From BS750m-G4 sp964472195 (lineage in GTDB: Bacteria > Bacteroidota > Ignavibacteria > Tepidaquicellales > Tepidaquicellaceae): a stretch of 48,490 nucleotides of DNA. The stretch's first letter is position 1. Every line of letters begins with the position of its first letter. Location: assembly GCA_964472195.1 (NCBI GenBank), contig CAYYJH010000009.1, forward strand, positions 1 to 48,490, given 5' to 3'. The translations under genes and the position numbers were made by a program. The notes under the pieces were generated by a model. It was not told the DNA's origin. It saw nothing but the letters and a program-made list of their open reading frames with translations, and ran no database searches. Shown piece by piece: positions 34,931-42,080 of the stretch.

Positions 34931-36739
34931 TTATATAGCACCTTCTCTTTTTACAACAGATTTAAAAGTTTCTGCCATCATTTTTATATAACCTTTGTAT
35001 GAATGAAATTCAGCATATTCGCCAAGATATTCTTTATCTTCATCTGAAATATTACTTAAAACAGATTGCATTGTATCATGCAAAGCTCTTTCCTCAGCCG
35101 ATAATTTTGAGCGACCGCGTGCTTGCCAGTACCCTGCAAGACCTAATCTTCCTTTAAATCTTTCCTGCGCCACATCGGTAAGATCAATTTTACTATCTTC
35201 GTTATCAGATTTTAATCCTTTATGTTGCAAATGTTCGGCTTCGTAAGTCGGCAGTGCCCAAATTCCAACGAGGCTCATGTTTCCCTTTAGCACATTCCAC
35301 AGAAGCGGAAGCTCATCGATCGATGTTTTTCTCAAAATGTTCCCTACTTTCGTAACTCTGGGATCGTCTTCAATTTTCACAAATGGACCAGATTCATAAA
35401 TGTTCTTTAATTCTTTAACACGTTTATCAGTATCAGTGTACATTGTTCTAAACACGTAATACTTAACGGGCTTCTCTTTAAAAAACACATACCAGTGATT
35501 TCCTTTTTTTTCTATCTGCGGAGCTTTCAATCTTTTTGATATATAAAAAACAGGACCTTTTGAATCCAATTTAATTAATATTGCAACGATTAGAAACAGA
35601 GGAGATAATAACAATAACAAGAAAAATGATACAATTCTGTCAGTTGCATTTATTAAAAATTGATTAAGTTTAGTCTTATATGGAATTATAAAATGAGATT
35701 TTAAAACCTGGTCATCATCAACATAGGTTCCGAATTTATTCTTCACACTCATGTGATAATTTTGACTTACAACAGATTCTTTTAACTCTACACTTTTACC
35801 TATATATGTATTTTTCAAGATTACACTTTTATCTATAATTGCTTTATTCTCTATAAATACATCATCCCCAACAATAACCGGACCGTAAAAATCAACCCCC
35901 GAAGATACCTGAACATTCTTTCCAATTAAAACAGGAGTAACTGCATTATCAATTACTTTCTTATCAACCTTACTTGAAGGATGAACATAAAATCCATCTT
36001 TAATTTTATTTATATCTTCAAAGCAACCATCGACTTTCCCGGAAATGATATCAAGATTAACTTTCCAGTATTCTTCAAGACTTCCAATATCACTCCAATA
36101 AGCATTTGTTTTATACGCAAAAAATGGTGTTTTATCTTTCAACAACACGGGAAATAAATTATAACCAAAATCATATTCCTGTTTCGGAGGAATTTTCTCT
36201 AGTAAATCTGGTTCGAAAATATAAATACCAAGATTTGCTAAATTCGAAAGAGCATCTTCCTTTTTAGGTTTTTCCTGAAATTTTTGTATAGAATTATTTT
36301 CATCCGTAACAACCACTCCAAATTTTGATGTATCTTCAACTTCTTTAACGGCAATTGTAGCCGTCGATTTGCTTGACTTATGAAACTTATACATATCAGT
36401 CAGATCAATATTTGTAAATCCATCTCCACTCAAAACTATGAATGTTTCATCAAAAAAACTCTGTATTCTTTTTATACCACCGGCAGTTCCTAATAATTTT
36501 TTCTCAATAGAATAAGATATATCAATTCCGTAGTCCTCACCGTCTTTAAAAAAGCTGTCTATTTGTTCGGGCAGATAATGAAGATTCATCTTTATCTGTT
36601 TTACACCGTGATTTTTACATAAATTGACTATGTGTTCAAGTGCGGGCTTATTGACAATCGGCAGCATAGGTTTAGGAATTGTCAATGTCAACGGCATTAA
36701 ACGAGATCCAACTCCTGCGGCTAATATCATTGCTTTCAT
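34931..36739 (-). CDS. Fusion: sugar-1-phosphate nucleotidyltransferase + initiating phosphoglycosyl transferase
   Basis: A 602-residue two-enzyme protein. Residues 1-235 are a nucleotidyltransferase with ILAAGVGSRLMPLT, PKPMLPIVNKP, LSGDGF and EKP, followed by a left-handed beta-helix region (about 265-330). The sequence is close to mannose- or glucose-1-phosphate nucleotidyltransferases. After a linker comes a membrane segment (about 366-390) and a bacterial sugar transferase domain: GPVFYISKR, VFRTMYTD, DDPRVTKVGNILRKTSIDELPLLWN with the catalytic Asp475-Glu476 pair, and GLAGYWQARGRS. The usual SLVGPRP is replaced by SLVGIWALP. It would make an activated sugar and load it on undecaprenyl phosphate, the first step of repeat assembly. 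Donor identity is not readable. Confidence 0.85.
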   Translation of the reverse strand: MKAMILAAGVGSRLMPLTLTIPKPMLPIVNKPALEHIVNLCKNHGVKQIKMNLHYLPEQIDSFFKDGEDYGIDISYSIEKKLLGTAGGIKRIQSFFDETFIVLSGDGFTNIDLTDMYKFHKSSKSTATIAVKEVEDTSKFGVVVTDENNSIQKFQEKPKKEDALSNLANLGIYIFEPDLLEKIPPKQEYDFGYNLFPVLLKDKTPFFAYKTNAYWSDIGSLEEYWKVNLDIISGKVDGCFEDINKIKDGFYVHPSSKVDKKVIDNAVTPVLIGKNVQVSSGVDFYGPVIVGDDVFIENKAIIDKSVILKNTYIGKSVELKESVVSQNYHMSVKNKFGTYVDDDQVLKSHFIIPYKTKLNQFLINATDRIVSFFLLLLLSPLFLIVAILIKLDSKGPVFYISKRLKAPQIEKKGNHWYVFFKEKPVKYYVFRTMYTDTDKRVKELKNIYESGPFVKIEDDPRVTKVGNILRKTSIDELPLLWNVLKGNMSLVGIWALPTYEAEHLQHKGLKSDNEDSKIDLTDVAQERFKGRLGLAGYWQARGRSKLSAEERALHDTMQSVLSNISDEDKEYLGEYAEFHSYKGYIKMMAETFKSVVKREGAI

Positions 36740-36749
36740 TATAATAACC

Positions 36750-37331
36750 TCATTTATTAAAAAATTTCTTTATTGAAAATAATTGCTTTTCATTTTCTCG
36801 ATTCTCATATATAACTTCATCACATAAAGCATTAATCAAATACAACCCATAATGTTCATTCAACTCTAAAATATTTTCATCATGAAATTCTATATTATAG
36901 TGTTTAAATTCTATTTGATCCTTTGTTTTAATAAAACATCTTATTTCATTTTCTGAATCATGATAAATTAGTATTTCTTCATTTACTATCGATTCGGGAT
37001 ATGGTGGATAATATTCTTTTTCATAATTGTTTAAATTTTTTTCTAATGAATGTGGTTTTATGCAAAAGCCTTTACCGACAGTCTCCACAATAATATGCAT
37101 ATGATCCATCTTGAAATCATAATTAAATTTAATATAATCATCGTTTGAATATTTCACTGCATTTGTGAAAATCTCTGAAATTACTAATTGCATATCCTGC
37201 AGATACTTCTTTTGTTTATCACTACTCTGGAAAACAACCTCTGCTTTAATTAGCGATTCTGTTTTATCCCAAACTTTATGAACATTTTCCAAAGAGCATA
37301 AAAAAGTAGCCGAAATATTTTTCTCAGACAC
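36750..37331 (-). CDS. RsbW-like HATPase serine kinase / anti-sigma-type regulator
   Basis: A 193-residue GHKL-ATPase protein of the partner-switching kind. The N box is QLVISEIFTNAVKYS with E53 and N57, the first G box is ETVGKGF (about 83-89, with E in place of the usual D), and the last is EHYGLYLINALCDEV (about 160-174). A stretch of about 40 residues between the boxes (about 95-155) is longer than in RsbW and is rich in Tyr and acidic residues. In this family the kinase phosphorylates a STAS partner on Ser; such a partner is encoded 11 bp upstream. No sigma factor gene is in the window, so its target may be an enzyme of polysaccharide synthesis. Confidence 0.75.
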   Translation of the reverse strand: MSEKNISATFLCSLENVHKVWDKTESLIKAEVVFQSSDKQKKYLQDMQLVISEIFTNAVKYSNDDYIKFNYDFKMDHMHIIVETVGKGFCIKPHSLEKNLNNYEKEYYPPYPESIVNEEILIYHDSENEIRCFIKTKDQIEFKHYNIEFHDENILELNEHYGLYLINALCDEVIYENRENEKQLFSIKKFFNK

Positions 37332-37342
37332 AGTAGTTTTAA

Positions 37343-37681
37343 TTAAAAACTGTTAATAACATCGTCTTTGTTGTCAAAAATCTCAAAGACTTTGTATAAT
37401 CTTGTAAGTTCGAACATAGCTCTTACCGGTGGTTGTAAACCCAAAATCTTAATGTCGCCCTTTTCGCCCGTAATCTTCTTTAATCCGGATACTATTGCTC
37501 CAAGAAAAGAACTATCTGCAAATTCTACTCCAGATAAGTCAAGAACAACTTTTGTTGCATTCTTATTTTCGATCAAATCAAATAAGAAAGCTTTAAAATC
37601 TTTTGCGATCTCAGCTGTAGCTCTTTTTAAATGCAGTGTAACAACTGTTACTCCTTGAATTTCTTCTGTTGAATAATCCAT
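37343..37681 (-). CDS. STAS-domain antagonist protein
   Basis: A 112-residue single STAS domain of the RsbV/SpoIIAA kind. VVLDLSGVEFADSSFLGAIV contains the phosphorylation site, S57 or S58, in the usual DSS position. It lies between a GT2 gene and the HATPase kinase gene. In partner switching, dephosphorylated STAS binds the kinase and releases its target; the PP2C phosphatase at 39202-40764 would dephosphorylate it. Full-length and complete. Confidence 0.88.
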   Translation of the reverse strand: MDYSTEEIQGVTVVTLHLKRATAEIAKDFKAFLFDLIENKNATKVVLDLSGVEFADSSFLGAIVSGLKKITGEKGDIKILGLQPPVRAMFELTRLYKVFEIFDNKDDVINSF

Positions 37682-37710
37682 TTTATTTTATTTATATTAT
37701 TGAAAACAAT

Positions 37711-39150
37711 TTATCTTTTAGCTCTTTCCCATACCACTTTTTGCTGTCCTTTTAAGTATCTTTTTAAGCCAACATAAGCAGCCCAATTCATCATTGATAA
37801 TATGAATGGCAAATAAAATAATTTGATTTTTTTTCTCTCTTTTTCAAGCAAATATCCTATTGATGCGAACAAATAGAAACAAATCTGAAAAAATAGTAAA
37901 ATACAATAAACCAAATTAAAATTATCTATTAATATTAATACATTTAGTATCAAAATCATTGGCAACAGAAACGGAACCACCGCCCATCGGAGAACCCTAT
38001 GAGACACATACTGGAATGTTAATATTCTATACTTAAACGGATTAAGAAGTGCTTTTAACCAGACAATTGACTGGAATCCTCCTGCTGCAATTCGCCGTCT
38101 ACGAATGAATTCTTCTTTGACTTCAAAAGTTGGATCTTCTTCCGCATAAGCATCCGGTTCGTAGACAACCCGGTAACCTTTCTGTGCAACTCGAAGTGAT
38201 ATTACGAAATCTTCAATAATAGCATTTCCTTCAATACCACTCCCCCACAATTCTTTTCTAATTGCAAAAATCTCACCAGCAGCACCAACTGTTGTCCATA
38301 TTTTCGAATCAGTCTTTTTAAGTAATGATTCATATTTCCAATATAATCCTTCACCTTCGCCGCTTGTTGAACTATCCGATTTTCGTACACGCTTTTCTCC
38401 CGCTACACAGCCAACCTGTTTATCCCTGAAATGTCTGCTTATGTTTACCAGGGCTTCTTTATTGAACATGGAGTTAGCATCAGAAAATACGAGAATATCG
38501 CCTTTAGCAATCTTAACAGTTCTGTTTACCTGTGAGATCTTTCCTTTTCTTTCAATGTCTTTAGTTATTTTTATTTGTATATCATTATCAGCTTCGTTTG
38601 CCTGAAAATATTCATCCAACTTTTCTTTCGCTTCATGTGTTTGTCCTTCAGTTGTATACTTTATCTTTTCAAATTCTTTTTCAATCTCCGATAAAAAAGA
38701 ATTTGTTCTATAATCTGCAATATTATCGAATTTCTTGAACCTTAAATACACTTCCTCTTCAACAGGATTTACTCCACTCACTTCTTGTTTTTCCAAAAAA
38801 GTATCATAGAACTCTTCTATGGTTTCATCTTTAGCTGAAGACGTGTCATAAGCAATCGCAAATATGATTTCAAGTTTATCTTTAGGATAGATAAGCTCGA
38901 ATGTATTTATGATTTTTTCTTTAATTATTTCTTTACTCTCGCCTGATGCAGATATAATAAAAGAAATATCAGGATAGTATGGCAATTTGGGTTTTACTAT
39001 ATATTCAGACTTTACAATGTTAGCTGGTTTTGGGAGTAACTTAATTAGGAATGGTATCCTGGAAATTATTATTATCAGTGCACCATATCCAACATAAGAA
39101 TAAATCACGATAAACATACTTACCCAAAACAAAATCTCAACAGCAATCAT
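37711..39150 (-). CDS. Membrane family 2 glycosyltransferase with insertion
   Basis: A 479-residue GT2 protein with an N-terminal helix (about 5-33), a cytoplasmic GT-A domain and three C-terminal helices (about 385-455). Donor-side motifs are altered but readable: ISASGESKE, VFSDANSM (metal site), EDFVISLRVAQKGYRVVY and RRRRIAAGG in place of QxxRW. About 110 extra residues (about 105-215, rich in Glu and Lys) separate the first strand from the DxD region, compared with typical members. It lies between the PP2C and STAS genes, so it is the glycosyltransferase closest to the regulatory module. It is probably a chain-extending or first-sugar transferase; no substrate can be named. Confidence 0.75.
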   Translation of the reverse strand: MIAVEILFWVSMFIVIYSYVGYGALIIIISRIPFLIKLLPKPANIVKSEYIVKPKLPYYPDISFIISASGESKEIIKEKIINTFELIYPKDKLEIIFAIAYDTSSAKDETIEEFYDTFLEKQEVSGVNPVEEEVYLRFKKFDNIADYRTNSFLSEIEKEFEKIKYTTEGQTHEAKEKLDEYFQANEADNDIQIKITKDIERKGKISQVNRTVKIAKGDILVFSDANSMFNKEALVNISRHFRDKQVGCVAGEKRVRKSDSSTSGEGEGLYWKYESLLKKTDSKIWTTVGAAGEIFAIRKELWGSGIEGNAIIEDFVISLRVAQKGYRVVYEPDAYAEEDPTFEVKEEFIRRRRIAAGGFQSIVWLKALLNPFKYRILTFQYVSHRVLRWAVVPFLLPMILILNVLILIDNFNLVYCILLFFQICFYLFASIGYLLEKERKKIKLFYLPFILSMMNWAAYVGLKRYLKGQQKVVWERAKR

Positions 39151-39201
39151 TTATATTTTTATTTTTAATAAAATAAAATTCTATCAATTTATGAATGTTA
39201 C

Positions 39202-40764
39202 TTAGGAACATTTGATAACTATCAAACTTACATCGTCTTCAAAGTTATTACCAGAATATTCACTGAATTCCTTTTTAATATTTTCTATTACATCGTCACC
39301 TGATGAAACTTTTTTAACCAGATCTTTTAATCGCTTAACACCAAATTGTTCACCTTTATCATTTCTCGTTTCAATAATACCATCTGTGTAGACAACGATA
39401 TTATCTCCACTCCTGATATCAAACTTCACTGTTTTGTATTCACCATCAAGTTTCAAACCCAATAATAGACCATCCGAGTCTAATTGCTCTACTTCACTAG
39501 AATTTGCACTAAAATATAAAATAGGTAAATCACCAGCTCCGGAATACTGGACCGATTTAACACTCTTATCTAAAATTAACAAAGACAGGGTTGTAAAAAT
39601 CTCGGATATTTTGGCATCATTATATATATTTTCATTAATTTTTGTTAAAATTTCTTTTGAACTACAATCCTTACTTTCTTTCAGAATTACCCTAATCGTA
39701 CTTCTTATGTAACTAATGAAAGAAAACGCAAAAAACCATGCCCCCCATTTCTTACCCATAATATCTCCTAAAATAACCACTATTCTATCGTCACCTAAGT
39801 TAATGTAATCAATGAAATCTCCGCCGGGTATGCCTTTAAATGGAACATGCCATTGCGAAATTTTAAAACCTTCAAAAGAGGGTGGAGCATCGGGTACGAC
39901 TTCCATACTTATAGAACCTGCTGCCTGGTGCAATTCATTCACAGCTTTCTGTCTTTCCCTGTTAATTTTCTTAATAATGTTGCCTATTTTTGTTGCTACA
40001 ACTTTCGGATGGTTAGTTTTTAAGATATACTCTTCTATGTCCATATCATATCCTTCCAGCATCAATTTATCAGAATCCTGTGAAGTTAAAAAAACGAATG
40101 GAATATCTTTTAAATTAGGCGCTTCCAAAAGCATCTTTCTAAATTCAAAACCGTTAATCTCCGGCATATCATAGTCTGATAAAATAATATCTGGTGAATA
40201 GGATTTGACAGCATCAAAACCATCCCTGGCATTATTCTCTATTTTACAATCGAAGTTTAAGTTAACTAAAGCATTCCGAAGTAATTTTACAATAACCGGA
40301 TCATCATCAACAATTAAGATCTTATAAACTTTCTTTTCATAAACATCATCAAATTTCTTTTTTAAACCGTAAGTCTTGTAAATCTCGATTCTTTTTAATA
40401 ATGCTTCTGTCTTAACCAGCAGTTCTTCAGAATCAACCGGTTTAATTATAAAATCATCAGCTCCTGAATCAAATGCCTTTGAACGAGCTTCTGATGAATT
40501 CATTGATGTTATAAAAATAAATGGCAGTGCATTATATTTTTCTTGCTGTCTTACTTTTTTACAAAATTCAAAACCGTCCATGTCTTCCATCATAATATCA
40601 CAATACACAAGATCTATATCTTCTGTGTTAAGCTTCTGAAGTGCATCTTGAGGAGTCCCGGATTCAAAAACCGTATATCCATGTTTCTTCAAAGCAAAAT
40701 TAATTACCTTTCTTGCAACAGGTTCATCGTCAACAACAAGAAGTTTCTTATTTCCTTCACTCAT
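39202..40764 (-). CDS. Two-receiver response regulator with PP2C (RsbU/SpoIIE-type) phosphatase output
   Basis: A 520-residue cytoplasmic protein. REC1 (about 6-120) has its phosphoacceptor D56 and K108; REC2 (about 146-262) has D197 and the Lys in ILKTNHP (K249). A helical linker leads to a PP2C domain with GIPGGDFIDY (D316), GDIMGKKWGA (D334), and the final DDVSLIVI. The usual GKG is GKK here, but the acid residues that bind metal are retained. It would remove phosphate from the STAS protein when the receivers are phosphorylated by an unseen histidine kinase. It is the first gene of the minus-strand operon and so probably sets its activity. Confidence 0.88.
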   Translation of the reverse strand: MSEGNKKLLVVDDEPVARKVINFALKKHGYTVFESGTPQDALQKLNTEDIDLVYCDIMMEDMDGFEFCKKVRQQEKYNALPFIFITSMNSSEARSKAFDSGADDFIIKPVDSEELLVKTEALLKRIEIYKTYGLKKKFDDVYEKKVYKILIVDDDPVIVKLLRNALVNLNFDCKIENNARDGFDAVKSYSPDIILSDYDMPEINGFEFRKMLLEAPNLKDIPFVFLTSQDSDKLMLEGYDMDIEEYILKTNHPKVVATKIGNIIKKINRERQKAVNELHQAAGSISMEVVPDAPPSFEGFKISQWHVPFKGIPGGDFIDYINLGDDRIVVILGDIMGKKWGAWFFAFSFISYIRSTIRVILKESKDCSSKEILTKINENIYNDAKISEIFTTLSLLILDKSVKSVQYSGAGDLPILYFSANSSEVEQLDSDGLLLGLKLDGEYKTVKFDIRSGDNIVVYTDGIIETRNDKGEQFGVKRLKDLVKKVSSGDDVIENIKKEFSEYSGNNFEDDVSLIVIKCS

Positions 40765-41207
40765 TAAGTAATGCGTACTTTTAAAATTTCGGAAAGAGAA
40801 TTACCCTATATAAAAGTGTTGTTCAAAAATTATTAACTCTTTTTTATAGTAGCTTTCATACTCTACAAATATAAGCAAAGAATTAATATAAACGTGTAGG
40901 ATGAAATATGAAAAGATAGTACGAATTAGTCTTACATTCTTAATGAGATTTTTTAAATTTCACAGAAATGTGTTTAATTTTGTACATTTAATACATTTAA
41001 TTATTACTACTTTAAATTACCTTTATTAAGTAAATGTCCGGTCATCTTTGTAAATGACTTATTCTAAATTTTATATATTCAAATTATTCTATTGTTTAAT
41101 TGCTTTAAAATTATGACTTTTTAAGAATAAAAAGTATCATTGGTTATTTATCAACTCTTTCAATGTGAATTCTTTTTCAATAATTTAATCTTAACAGGAA
41201 AACAATT
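40765..41207. other. Intergenic region between divergent operons
   Basis: A 443-base A/T-rich gap upstream of both the minus-strand polysaccharide operon and the plus-strand stress-protein gene, so it must hold promoters for both. No gene or strong dyad was found. A weak minus-strand promoter is listed separately. The last 30 bases before 41208 hold ACAGGA, a likely Shine-Dalgarno site of the stress-protein gene. I see no sigma-54 or other marked element. Confidence 0.5.
40798..40826 (-). promoter_or_regulatory. Possible promoter of the polysaccharide operon
   Basis: On the minus strand TTGAAC (plus 40821-40826) is followed after 17 bases by TAATTC (plus 40798-40803). The -35 matches at four of six positions and the -10 is poor. 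It is about 35 bp upstream of the ATG at 40764. Very tentative. Confidence 0.2.
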
Positions 41208-42059
41208 ATGAAAAACATTTTATTTCCAACAGATTTCTCTGAAACTTCAAAGAATGCCAGGAAATATGCAATTGACATTGCGGAAAAGTCCCGGGTAAAA
41301 ATTTTCGTTGTGAATATATACAGTGTTACTATTTTCGACCCGAACATGCCAGCAGAACTATTATTAAGTGCATACAACGATGCTGAAAAAAATTCACAAG
41401 AAGAACTCGAAAAAATTCACAGCGAGATAAAATCAGACATCAAGAAAAAAAATCTTGACTTTAATATAGAAACAGAATGTATTAGCAGGCAAGGTCTTGT
41501 TGTTGATGAAATCATTTCCATTATAAAAGAGAAAGATATAGATATTGTCGTTATGGGAACCACAGGAGCGAGTGGTTTAAAAGAGATAATTATTGGAAGC
41601 AATACAGCAAGCGTTGTGGATAAAGCACCATGCCTGACGCTGGCAATTCCCAAAGAAGCAAAATTCACTGAAATCAAAAACATTGCTTTCGCAACAGACC
41701 TGAACGAAACTGAAAACCATGAAATTATAAAGCTTATTGATTTTGCGAAAACTTTGACAGCAAAGATAACATATTTACATGTATGTAATGAAAAAGAATC
41801 AGAAGTATTTCAAGAAAAAGAAAAGATATTCAGGAAAATTAAAGAAGATATCGGTTATGAAAATATGGAATTTGAAATGACAGAATGCAGTAATATCTTT
41901 GATGGTATTAACAATTACATTGAGAGCAGTGCTGTAGATGTTCTCGCAATGGCAACACATCACAGAAGTCTCTTTGGAATGATATTCCATAAAAGTCTTA
42001 CAAAGAAAATGACATATAATACCAGAATCCCGTTACTCGCGCTCCACAGGGATGTTTAG
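41208..42059 (+). CDS. Tandem universal stress protein
   Basis: A 283-residue cytoplasmic protein made of two Usp domains (about 1-147 and 153-283). The first has the full ATP-binding pattern G117-x2-G120-x9-G130-S and the start KNILFPTDFSETSKNARKYA. The second begins NIAFATDLNETENHE and ends TYNTRIPLLALHRDV, but its glycine loop is not conserved (THHRSLFGM), so only the first half is likely to bind ATP. Family members act in stress response and dormancy, with targets mostly unknown. A Shine-Dalgarno AGGA lies 9 bases upstream. polA begins 21 bp after its stop, so the two may be one unit. Confidence 0.88.
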   Translation: MKNILFPTDFSETSKNARKYAIDIAEKSRVKIFVVNIYSVTIFDPNMPAELLLSAYNDAEKNSQEELEKIHSEIKSDIKKKNLDFNIETECISRQGLVVDEIISIIKEKDIDIVVMGTTGASGLKEIIIGSNTASVVDKAPCLTLAIPKEAKFTEIKNIAFATDLNETENHEIIKLIDFAKTLTAKITYLHVCNEKESEVFQEKEKIFRKIKEDIGYENMEFEMTECSNIFDGINNYIESSAVDVLAMATHHRSLFGMIFHKSLTKKMTYNTRIPLLALHRDV

Positions 42060-42080
42060 AACCTAAGAAAATCAATTATT

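Noticed and set aside
40765..41207. Search for riboswitch, sigma-54 site or small RNA between divergent operons
   Set aside because: Only A/T-rich sequence without a defensible structured element; no conserved motif recognised.
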